DNA of 6,995 nt, from positions 1 through 6,995 of the forward strand of contig DHFP01000074.1 in the NCBI GenBank assembly GCA_002402315.1, given 5' to 3'. This DNA comes from Clostridiales bacterium UBA4821. GTDB lineage: Bacteria; Bacillota; Clostridia; Acetivibrionales; UBA4821. Made by a program: the position numbers and the translations under genes. Below, piece after piece: positions 1 through 5,492 of this stretch. The notes under the pieces were generated by a model. The model saw only the letters and a program-made list of their open reading frames with translations, was not told the DNA's origin and made no database searches. Every line of letters starts with the position of its first letter. Within the stretch, counting starts at the first letter, position 1.

Positions 1-1020
1 TTGAGAAATCTTTTAAGATTCATAACAACCGCTGTCATTTGCGCTTGGGCATACATAAGCTTTTTACCTGCATATCTGGCATTCTTGAGCCCATACAACT
101 CGTTAGACTCAAAGAACTTACCCTCTGCAAGAATGCCTCGCAGAACCTTGGCAAATTGATATCGATTACTCTGGATGTATTCCTGGTGTAATTCCCATTC
201 AAGCTCGTATCTATCCCTTCGGATGGTGCGAACACTAACTTTGGACTTTGTACACTCACTAACTACTGGACATTTTTGCAAGTCTTTGCATTTCCCCTGT
301 AAGTAGTGAATTCATCGTTTTGGCTGCACTGCTTTAGTTGATTACCTTCAGGGCATATATATACATTTAAGTCATTGTCATAATCAAACATTGCCTTAGG
401 GTAGACATCTCGTTCTGCATGCATTCTCATGGGAACATTGAGGATAACCCCTTTATCCTGGGCTAGAGAGATTAGTTCTCCTGCTTTGATGTCTGTAGCA
501 AAGGCATTCCGGTACCCAAGCTTGGATTTTTCTCCGTTTTTCTTCTTGTAAAAGCGGGCATCAGAATCACCTTTACTTACTCGTTCTCTAACAGGTACCA
601 TTTCTCTACTGCGGTTATCTTCCCTGTCAGCATCGGATTTGGGGTATGATGTTCTCTTGAGGTTAATAAAGGTCTCTTGCAGCTTGGTATTAATGTGGTA
701 GTCTTCAACGGCTAGTTTTTGAAGTTTTTTTAGAATCGCTATCTGTAGCCTCAGCATAAATACTATCTCTGCTTCCTGCGATTCTAGCCCTGGCTTTAGT
801 ATTGGTTCCGTCAATAACTTCATGCTTACCACCTATCATATTATGGTCAGCACAGAGTTTTATGACTCTAACTAAAAGTTTGTCAATAAGCGGCGATATT
901 TAGTTTTTAAAAATTCTGCCTTTATGAGGCGAACAGGATCCTTGCTTGGACGTCCAATGTAGGAATCATAGTATTCTTTGACTTCTTCATAAATATACTA
1001 ATTTCGATGGGGTTTTTCAC
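1..1020 (-). mobile_element. Remnant of an IS1182-family insertion sequence, left part outside the window
   Basis: The stretch is recognised from its degenerate transposase, described in the next entry. The end that follows the transposase C-terminus lies beyond position 1. The boundary on the other side is not defined, because I could not identify a terminal inverted repeat or target duplication near 1020-1140. With several frameshifts and an internal deletion the element cannot make its own transposase and is a fossil insertion. Confidence 0.85.
1..1020 (-). pseudogene. IS1182-family DDE transposase, frameshifted and internally deleted
   Basis: Transposase homology has to be followed through several frames of the minus strand. 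A possible GTG start at 1020 follows an AGGAGG-like site (rc of 1021-1027). The frame covering 997-875 reads EEVKEYYDSYIGRPSKDPVR, the typical N-terminal domain, then stops at 872-874. The next frame, from about 872 to 710, contains HEVIDGT, which should hold the first catalytic Asp. The frame from about 712 to 300 contains DARFYKKK, GYRNAFATD and the Cys-containing YICPEG segment. The last frame, from about 300 to 1, gives QKCPVVSECTKSK and then AEGKFFESNELYGLKNARYA, with the probable catalytic Glu. Roughly 70 residues usually found between the N-terminal domain and VIDGT seem to be missing, judged from memory of the family. A second, smaller deletion may follow AFATDIKAG. The two long open frames here, 35-259 and 263-832, are partly or wholly out of frame and are not real proteins. 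Confidence 0.92.
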
Positions 1021-1271
1021 ATCCTCCTATATATTATGCTGTCACTAAATTTTAACTATTTAAATATTATAATTTCATTCAATTTTAATGAATTCTTCCA
1101 AATAAAAAAAGCCCGAAGACTGAGACATATGTATCCCAATCTAGAACTCCGTTGCTCGATAAAATCTGACATTATTGCCAAATCCTAAAACTATAATAAA
1201 TCAAAATTTGACGAATTACAAGTGCTAAGTATTTGTTTATATATATAATATGACTCTTACGCAGATTATAC
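1021..1271. other. AT-rich intergenic gap between the IS remnant and cysM
   Basis: No gene is supported here. On the minus strand the side next to the transposase has an AGGAGG-like site (1021-1027) and an isolated TATAAT (rc of 1066-1071) without a good -35 box. A run of seven A residues near 1104-1110 precedes GCCCGAAGAC, but no stem supports a terminator. I found no clear terminator for cysM, whose transcript would run in this direction. Confidence 0.5.
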
Positions 1272-2180
1272 TCATGGAGGACATTTGGCACAAAACGATT
1301 TAAACAGATTGGTGCTTAGATAGCGGTCACCACGGTCAGGCAGTATCACTACGATAGTGCCTGAATCCATCTCTTTTGATATACGCAGTGCACCTGCAAC
1401 AGCTGCACCACTCGACATTCCTACAAATACTCCTTCTTTTACAGAAAGCAGCCTGGCAGTCTCAAACGCTTCATCATCCTCTACAGTCATCTTTTCATCC
1501 AAATCCTTTGGATTATAGATTTTGGGAACTATTGCTTCCTTCAAATTCTTGAGGCCTTGAATTGCGTGTCCCACAGTAGGTTCAACCCCTATAATTTTAA
1601 CACTGGGCTTTTGCTCTTTCAGATACCTTCCAGTCCCAATAAGTGTTCCTGTTGTACCAATGCCGGCAACAAATACGTCTACTTCTCCATTGGTTTGAGA
1701 AAATATCTCCGGACCAGTGGTTACATAGTGGGCAAGCGGATTATTCTCATTTTCAAACTGGTTTGGCATATAATACTTATCAGATTGCCGGTTAAATAGC
1801 TGCCATACCCTCCTGATTGCGCCATCAGTACCTTCTTTTGCAGGGGTAAGAATGACTTCCGCGCCAAAAACCTGTAGGATGCGCTGTCTCTCTACACTTA
1901 CACATTCCGGCATAAGCAGCCTGACCTTATATCCTTTGGCTGCTCCTATCATCGCCAGGGCAATTCCTGTATTTCCTGAAGTAGCTTCAAGTATGGTTTG
2001 TTCCTTGCGGAGTTGTCCGGACTCCTCCGCCTTTTTTATCATGTAATAGGCAGGCCGGTCCTTGACCGAACCTCCCGGATTATTGCATTCAAGCTTTGCT
2101 AAAATTCTGACTCTACGGTTTGTATTTAGTTGAGACAGTCCTATAAGTGGCGTATTACCAATCGCAGATAAAACACTCAT
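1272..2180 (-). CDS. cysM: Cysteine synthase, CysM type (O-acetylserine sulfhydrylase, PLP-dependent)
   Basis: This 302-residue cytosolic enzyme makes L-cysteine from O-acetyl-L-serine and sulfide (or thiosulfate for some CysM enzymes), using pyridoxal phosphate. Visible motifs are NPGGSVKDR with the Schiff-base lysine K40, the substrate loop TSGNTG at 67-72, the phosphate-binding GIGTTGT at 173-179, and SSGAA near 256-260, whose serine should contact the PLP ring nitrogen. Length is normal for the family. LEATSGNTGIALAM, the HYVTTGPEI segment and the DRGDRYLST ending resemble CysM more than CysK, but the substrate cannot be fixed from sequence. The protein ends in an unusual FCAKCPP tail with a CxxC pair (C297, C300). 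The ATG at 2180 follows GGAGGT (rc of 2187-2192) at a 6-base spacing, and a promoter lies at 2244-2272. No cysE is adjacent, so it seems to be a single-gene unit. Confidence 0.93.
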   Translation of the reverse strand: MSVLSAIGNTPLIGLSQLNTNRRVRILAKLECNNPGGSVKDRPAYYMIKKAEESGQLRKEQTILEATSGNTGIALAMIGAAKGYKVRLLMPECVSVERQRILQVFGAEVILTPAKEGTDGAIRRVWQLFNRQSDKYYMPNQFENENNPLAHYVTTGPEIFSQTNGEVDVFVAGIGTTGTLIGTGRYLKEQKPSVKIIGVEPTVGHAIQGLKNLKEAIVPKIYNPKDLDEKMTVEDDEAFETARLLSVKEGVFVGMSSGAAVAGALRISKEMDSGTIVVILPDRGDRYLSTNLFKSFCAKCPP

Positions 2181-2218
2181 ATCTATACCTCCAAAACTGC
2201 ATCAAAGTGCAAATATAT

Positions 2219-2670
2219 TTATGTTACTACAACCACTATTATGAGTATAATATTTGCCCAGACCATTTTCAAGCATGTTTTTCTAAATAGACCTTTAAAA
2301 TCATCCAATAACGTATACATTATTGGAACAACCAAAAGAGTCAAAAGTGTTGATGTAATTAATCCGCCGATTATAGCATATGCCATAGGTACGCGCATTT
2401 CAGACCCTGCATCTAAAGCCAATGCGGTTAGGAGCATACCGAAGATCATAGCTAGCGTAGTCATTATTATCGGCCGCAAGCGTATGGATCCTGCCTGAAG
2501 AAGGGCATCCTTGCGTTCTATTCCGTCGCTGCGCCGCTGCTTTGTAAAATCTATCAGCAGAATGGCATTTTTTGTTACCAATCCCATAAGCATTATAATT
2601 CCTATTCCACTCATTATATCTATTTGGCTTCCCGATAAGTACAATGCCAATATAGCACCGATTATTGCTT
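2219..2670 (-). pseudogene. RND-family (AcrB/MMPL-like) efflux transporter, C-terminal remnant only
   Basis: The open frame reads as the last 150 or so residues of an inner-membrane RND proton-driven efflux pump, a family normally of about 1,000-1,050 residues. The diagnostic stretch is GIIMLMGLVTKNAILLIDF, found just before the last transmembrane helices of AcrB-type pumps. It is followed by the amphipathic loop with RLRPIIMTTLAMIFGMLLTA and a final helix ending in VVPIMYTLLDDFKGLFRK. In-frame homology continues upstream of any plausible start (AIIGAILALYLSG) and stops near 2670, where a stop codon and unrelated sequence follow. All periplasmic domains and the first nine or so helices are absent, so it cannot transport. 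The TTG at 2650 is not a genuine start. The hydrophobic tail after FRK (ANIILIIVVVVT) is not typical and may come from altered sequence at the 3' end. Confidence 0.9.
2244..2272 (-). promoter_or_regulatory. SigA-type promoter for cysM inside the RND pseudogene
   Basis: On the minus strand TTGAAA (rc of 2267-2272) and TATACT (rc of 2244-2249) are separated by exactly 17 bases, each box matching consensus at five of six positions. Transcription would start near 2237, giving a leader of about 56 bases before the cysM ATG. That leader is too short for a T-box or SAM riboswitch, and none is seen. The promoter lies within the last codons of the transporter remnant. Confidence 0.75.
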
Positions 2671-2878
2671 GAAAATAAAATAATTAATATATTTAAGCAT
2701 ATTAAACCCTATTGAAAACTCCAGGAATTATGATATTAAAGCCTTGCAGGGATTAAAACATTACTACCGATTGCGAATAAATGACTATAGAGTTATCTAC
2801 CAAATAAAAAACGAAGAGCTAATAATACTAATCGTCAAAGTAGGTAATAGAGGCGATGTTTATAAGAAAATAATTTAG
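2671..2878 (+). pseudogene. RelE/ParE-superfamily toxin, 5'-truncated remnant
   Basis: From 2705 to the TAG at 2876-2878 the plus strand encodes 57 residues that look like the C-terminal two thirds of a RelE-type mRNA interferase. It has NPIENSRNYDIKALQGLKH, then YYRLRINDYRVIYQI, then LIILIVKVGNRGDVYKK. These are the conserved core strands and the basic C-terminal motif of the fold. Upstream, a neighbouring frame reads KIINIFKHIKP (from about 2677), which resembles the helix that should precede it, so one indel near 2705-2713 is likely. The normal N-terminus (about 25-30 residues, with start and RBS) is missing. No start codon with a ribosome site serves the frame. A complete antitoxin partner is not visible, so the module is presumably dead. 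Confidence 0.82.
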
Positions 2879-2886
2879 CTTTTAAA

Positions 2887-3000
2887 ATGCAAATGTTAAC
2901 TGAACCAATTGATAAAACTGAAGAGGAAGAAATTCTAAAAGAATTATCTGAAATGAGCAAAGATGATTTAAAAGTTACTAAAACCATTAAACTACCATAG
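2887..3000 (+). CDS. Possible small acidic protein, 37 residues, unknown
   Basis: An open frame begins ATG CAA ATG eight bases after the stop of the toxin remnant and ends TAG at 2998-3000. It encodes an acidic, helix-prone peptide (TEPIDKTEEEEILKELSEMS, then KDDLKVTKTIKLP). I do not recognise the family. Amphipathic character and biased composition argue for real coding ancestry, and the position next to a RelE remnant suggests part of a toxin-antitoxin or similar cassette. No Shine-Dalgarno sequence precedes either ATG, however, so translation is doubtful. It may be a leftover of a longer gene. Confidence 0.3.
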   Translation: MQMLTEPIDKTEEEEILKELSEMSKDDLKVTKTIKLP

Positions 3001-3026
3001 CAAGAAAACTCTGGCTATTATAAATG

Positions 3027-3071
3027 GTTATTGCTCAGGCATTCCCGTAGTGGGAATGCCTGAGCAATAAC
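3027..3071 (-). terminator. 20-bp perfect inverted repeat downstream of glmS, probable terminator without a good U-tract
   Basis: The arm GTTATTGCTCAGGCATTCCC at 3027-3046 is exactly complementary to 3052-3071, with a five-base GTAGT loop. It starts 17 bases past the glmS stop codon, where a terminator is expected. On the glmS strand the stem is followed by CATTTATA rather than a run of U, and on the plus strand T5 comes only five bases after the stem. It may terminate inefficiently, act in both directions, or mainly protect the glmS 3' end. Confidence 0.65.
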
Positions 3072-3087
3072 AAAATTTTTAACTCTA

Positions 3088-4908
3088 TTACTCCACAGTT
3101 ACACTCTTGGCCAGATTCCTTGGTTTATCTACATCACAGCCCTTTTCAACTGCAACGTAATACGCAAACAACTGCAGAGGTATTACTGTCAGTATCGAAC
3201 TTAGTAACTCATCGGTATTAGGTGTATACAGTACAAAGTCCGCTGCCTTCTCAATCTCGGTATTGCCCTCCTGTGCAACCGCCAGCACTACTGCACCTCT
3301 TGCCTTGACCTCTTTGATGTTGCTGAGCATCTTGTCAAATAGGTGCTCCTGTGTAGCAAGAGCTATAACAAGAGTTCCTTTTTCAATAAGTGCTATGGTA
3401 CCATGCTTGAGTTCTCCGGCTGCATATGCCTCTGAGTGAATATATGAAATTTCCTTCAGCTTTAAAGAACCCTCCAGTGCAACCGTATAGTCAAGCCCTC
3501 TTCCCAGGAAGAAAATATCCTTTGCATTATAGTGCTGGGCTGCAAAGTACTGAATCTTTTCCATGTGCTCAAGTATTGCTTCAACCTTCTCCGGCAGCTG
3601 TCTCAGATGCCCTATTATAGATTTCGACTCTTCTTCGGACATTTGCCCTTTCTTGAGGGCGAAGTCAACTGCTAAAAGGTAAAATGCTGCAAGCTGTGTC
3701 GTGTAAGCTTTTGTAGATGCAACAGCAATCTCCGGCCCCGCCCAGGTATACAGCACATTCTCCGATTCTCTTGCTATAGAGCTTCCAACAACATTAACTA
3801 TTGATACAGTCCTCGCACCCCTTCTCTTTGCCTCTCTCAATGCTGCAAGGGTATCAGCAGTTTCGCCCGACTGGCTGACAATAATAACAAGTGTCTTTTG
3901 GTCTACAACCGGATTGCGGTACCTGAATTCAGATGCAATATCAACCTCAACTGGAATCCTGGCCAGCTTCTCTATAAGGTACTTTCCTACCATCCCGGCA
4001 TGATAAGCTGTTCCACATGCTACTATAAATATCTTCTCAATCTTATTAAGGTCTTCCTTTCTTAAATTAATCTCCAGTTCCGGCTCACTGTTCTTAATCC
4101 TTGGGTTGATAGTATCCTTTATAACCTTAGGCTGCTCGCATATTTCCTTCATCATGAAGTGCTCGTAGCCGCCTTTTTCCGCTGAAGATACGTCCCAGTC
4201 AACATGGAATACCTCTTTATTTATTTCTTCCTTATCGGTATCATATATCTTTACGCCGTCTTTTCTGAGCACCACTATTTCATTGTCATTTAGCAGGTAA
4301 ACATCCCTTGTATACTCCAATATTGCAGGAATATCCGAAGCTATAAAGTTCTCCCCGTCTCCTATTCCAACTATCAATGGACTGTCTTTTCTTACTGCTA
4401 AAAATTCCTCGGGATTATCTTTGCAGATTACTCCCAACGCATACGATCCCTCTACCCTGCCAAGTACCTTGATTACAGCATCCAATAGATCACCCTGATA
4501 ATAGTACTCAACCAATTGCGCTACAACCTCGGTATCGGTATCGGATAGGAACACAAAACCCTTGGACTGCAAAAATTCCTTCAGGCTGAGATAATTTTCA
4601 ATTATGCCGTTGTGAACCACTGCAATCTGGCCTGAAGTGCTCAAATGCGGGTGAGAGTTAACATCTGATGGCTCACCATGTGTCGCCCATCTTGTATGTC
4701 CAATACCCATAGTGCTAAATATTACTTCAGATTTTAACCTGTCTTCTAAAACCGACAATCTTCCCTTGCATTTGATTACATTTAGCCGTTCACCATCCAA
4801 TACTGCAATACCTGCTGAGTCATAACCCCTGTATTCTAATTTATTTAATCCTCCTAAAAGGATTGGAACAACATTTTTATCTCCTATGTAGCCTACAATA
4901 CCACACAT
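3088..4908 (-). CDS. glmS: Glutamine--fructose-6-phosphate aminotransferase (isomerizing), GlmS
   Basis: GlmS converts fructose-6-phosphate and glutamine to glucosamine-6-phosphate and glutamate, the first committed step to UDP-GlcNAc for peptidoglycan. At 606 residues it is full length (E. coli about 609). The N-terminal class II glutaminase domain starts MCGIVGYIG, where removal of Met exposes the catalytic Cys. It also shows HTRWATHG (72-78), the NSHPH segment, VHNGIIENY and SDTDTE (122-127). Two SIS sugar-isomerase domains follow. The first has ACGTAYHAG (298-306) and SQSGET (345-350). The second has FFLGRGLDY and KEISYIHSEAYAAGELKHG (485-503), with the isomerase Glu and His. The C-terminus KPRNLAKSVTVE carries the conserved active-site Lys and the usual VTVE end. 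The ATG at 4908 is fixed by the need for Cys at position 2. A G-rich AAAGGGGG site lies about ten bases upstream. It has its own promoter at 5033-5061, and no glmS ribozyme is recognisable in the leader. Confidence 0.98.
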   Translation of the reverse strand: MCGIVGYIGDKNVVPILLGGLNKLEYRGYDSAGIAVLDGERLNVIKCKGRLSVLEDRLKSEVIFSTMGIGHTRWATHGEPSDVNSHPHLSTSGQIAVVHNGIIENYLSLKEFLQSKGFVFLSDTDTEVVAQLVEYYYQGDLLDAVIKVLGRVEGSYALGVICKDNPEEFLAVRKDSPLIVGIGDGENFIASDIPAILEYTRDVYLLNDNEIVVLRKDGVKIYDTDKEEINKEVFHVDWDVSSAEKGGYEHFMMKEICEQPKVIKDTINPRIKNSEPELEINLRKEDLNKIEKIFIVACGTAYHAGMVGKYLIEKLARIPVEVDIASEFRYRNPVVDQKTLVIIVSQSGETADTLAALREAKRRGARTVSIVNVVGSSIARESENVLYTWAGPEIAVASTKAYTTQLAAFYLLAVDFALKKGQMSEEESKSIIGHLRQLPEKVEAILEHMEKIQYFAAQHYNAKDIFFLGRGLDYTVALEGSLKLKEISYIHSEAYAAGELKHGTIALIEKGTLVIALATQEHLFDKMLSNIKEVKARGAVVLAVAQEGNTEIEKAADFVLYTPNTDELLSSILTVIPLQLFAYYVAVEKGCDVDKPRNLAKSVTVE

Positions 4909-4932
4909 TTGCTTAAAACCCCCTTTAAAATC

Positions 4933-4960
4933 TGGCTTTTGGCTGTTAGCTACTGGCTAC
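4933..4960. repeat. Four tandem heptamers (TGGCTNN type) in the glmS leader
   Basis: Four consecutive 7-base units are TGGCTTT, TGGCTGT, TAGCTAC and TGGCTAC. They lie in the untranslated leader of glmS, about 25-50 bases upstream of the start codon, and read AGCCA-type units on the transcribed strand. Copy number could vary by slippage. No function is established. Confidence 0.6.
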
Positions 4961-5032
4961 ATAATTAATTTTAATGGGCCAAGGCCAAGAACCTACTGCC
5001 TTATTCAAGCACTTTTCTTAAATTTTTGTTTT

Positions 5033-5061
5033 AGTATATATTATTATTACATTGTTTACAA
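5033..5061 (-). promoter_or_regulatory. SigA-type promoter for glmS
   Basis: Reading the minus strand, TTGTAA (rc of 5056-5061) and TATACT (rc of 5033-5038) are separated by exactly 17 bases, matching consensus at four and five of six positions. Transcription would start near 5026, giving a leader of about 118 bases. Confidence 0.7.
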
Positions 5062-5087
5062 GGTTATTAATGTTTGGTTTGATTTGT

Positions 5088-5111
5088 TTTAAATGTTGGT
5101 TTAAATGTTTG
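5088..5111. repeat. 12-bp tandem repeat between divergent promoters
   Basis: TTTAAATGTTGG (5088-5099) is followed directly by TTTAAATGTTTG (5100-5111), identical at 11 of 12 positions. A looser third copy (TTAATGTTTGG) lies at about 5068-5078. The block sits between the glmS -35 box and the -10 box of the orphan gene at 5197, where a regulator binding both could act. The sequence is low in complexity (mostly A, T and G), so chance is possible. Confidence 0.45.
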
Positions 5112-5137
5112 ATAATATTTTAGATTTAAAGGAAATA

Positions 5138-5190
5138 TATAATAGTAGCGTAGCCGAAAATCATATTAACAAGAATCTTTCTTAGGAGGT
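5138..5190 (+). promoter_or_regulatory. -10 box and strong ribosome binding site of the 90-residue orphan gene
   Basis: A consensus TATAAT lies at 5138-5143. No good -35 box is found at 16-18 bases; the nearest candidate, TTGATA at 5109-5114, is too far away (23 bases). The promoter may therefore need an activator. AGGAGGT at 5184-5190 is six bases before the ATG at 5197, close to ideal spacing. Confidence 0.5.
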
Positions 5191-5196
5191 GCTGAA

Positions 5197-5469
5197 ATGA
5201 TGTTAGATACGCTTGAACAGTCAATTATTGAACGTATAAAAAATGCGGGCAATAATCACAAGGACCAGCAGGAACAGGATGTTTTCCTTCTGGATATTAT
5301 TGAGAAAATAAACATAAGGTCTAATAAAGAAAACAAAAATGAAGAAGATGCCACATTTACAGTTCAAGCCCCTTCCATAGTAATTGGCCAGACAGTACAT
5401 CATATTTTAACTAAAAATGGAGTTAGTTGTTCCCTCTGCAACAACATTTTAGCTATTTATCTAAATTGA
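5197..5469 (+). CDS. Hypothetical protein, 90 residues, CxxC near the C-terminus
   Basis: I do not recognise this protein. A strong AGGAGGT site six bases upstream of tandem ATG codons (5197 and 5200) and a terminator directly after the TGA (5467-5469) support a real single-gene transcript. The predicted product is soluble with no signal peptide or membrane span. Residues 1-40 look helical (DTLEQSIIERIKNA, then DVFLLDIIEKINIR). Next comes a charged linker rich in N, K and E (43-52), then a more hydrophobic, perhaps beta-containing part (FTVQAPSIVIGQTVHHIL). It ends with CSLC (C78, C81) and AIYLN. The cysteine pair might bind metal or act in redox or regulation, but two cysteines alone do not show this. 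It is divergent from glmS and convergent with mtnP. A longer ancestral protein that lost its C-terminus is possible. Confidence 0.75.
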   Translation: MMLDTLEQSIIERIKNAGNNHKDQQEQDVFLLDIIEKINIRSNKENKNEEDATFTVQAPSIVIGQTVHHILTKNGVSCSLCNNILAIYLN

Positions 5470-5492
5470 CCTGCCGTTTAAGGCAGGTTTTT
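5469..5492 (+). terminator. Rho-independent terminator overlapping the 3' end of mtnP
   Basis: ACCTGCC (5469-5475), the loop GTTTAA and GGCAGGT (5482-5488) form a perfect 7-bp stem, and with the last T of the arm they give a run of five T (5488-5492). It ends the orphan gene's transcript. The arm at 5482-5488 lies inside the last codons of the convergent mtnP gene, whose stop is at 5478-5480. On the minus strand the same stem lacks a U-tract, so it is a weaker terminator for mtnP. Confidence 0.85.

Noticed and set aside
35..259. Open frame of 74 residues on the minus strand
   Set aside because: Another frame of the same strand gives a clear IS1182 transposase C-terminus, so this frame is a shadow.
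1557..2046. Plus-strand open frames opposite cysM
   Set aside because: They are antisense shadows of a well-supported enzyme gene, with no ribosome sites or recognisable products.
2181..2243. T-box or SAM riboswitch upstream of cysM
   Set aside because: The predicted leader is about 56 bases and shows none of the expected stems or core motifs.
2650..2650. TTG start for the RND fragment as a small intact membrane protein
   Set aside because: Pump homology continues in frame upstream of this codon and no ribosome site is present, so it is a truncated remnant.
5171..5183. Short inverted repeat AAGAATCTTTCTT before the orphan's ribosome site
   Set aside because: Five AT-rich base pairs around a three-base loop are too weak and too likely by chance.
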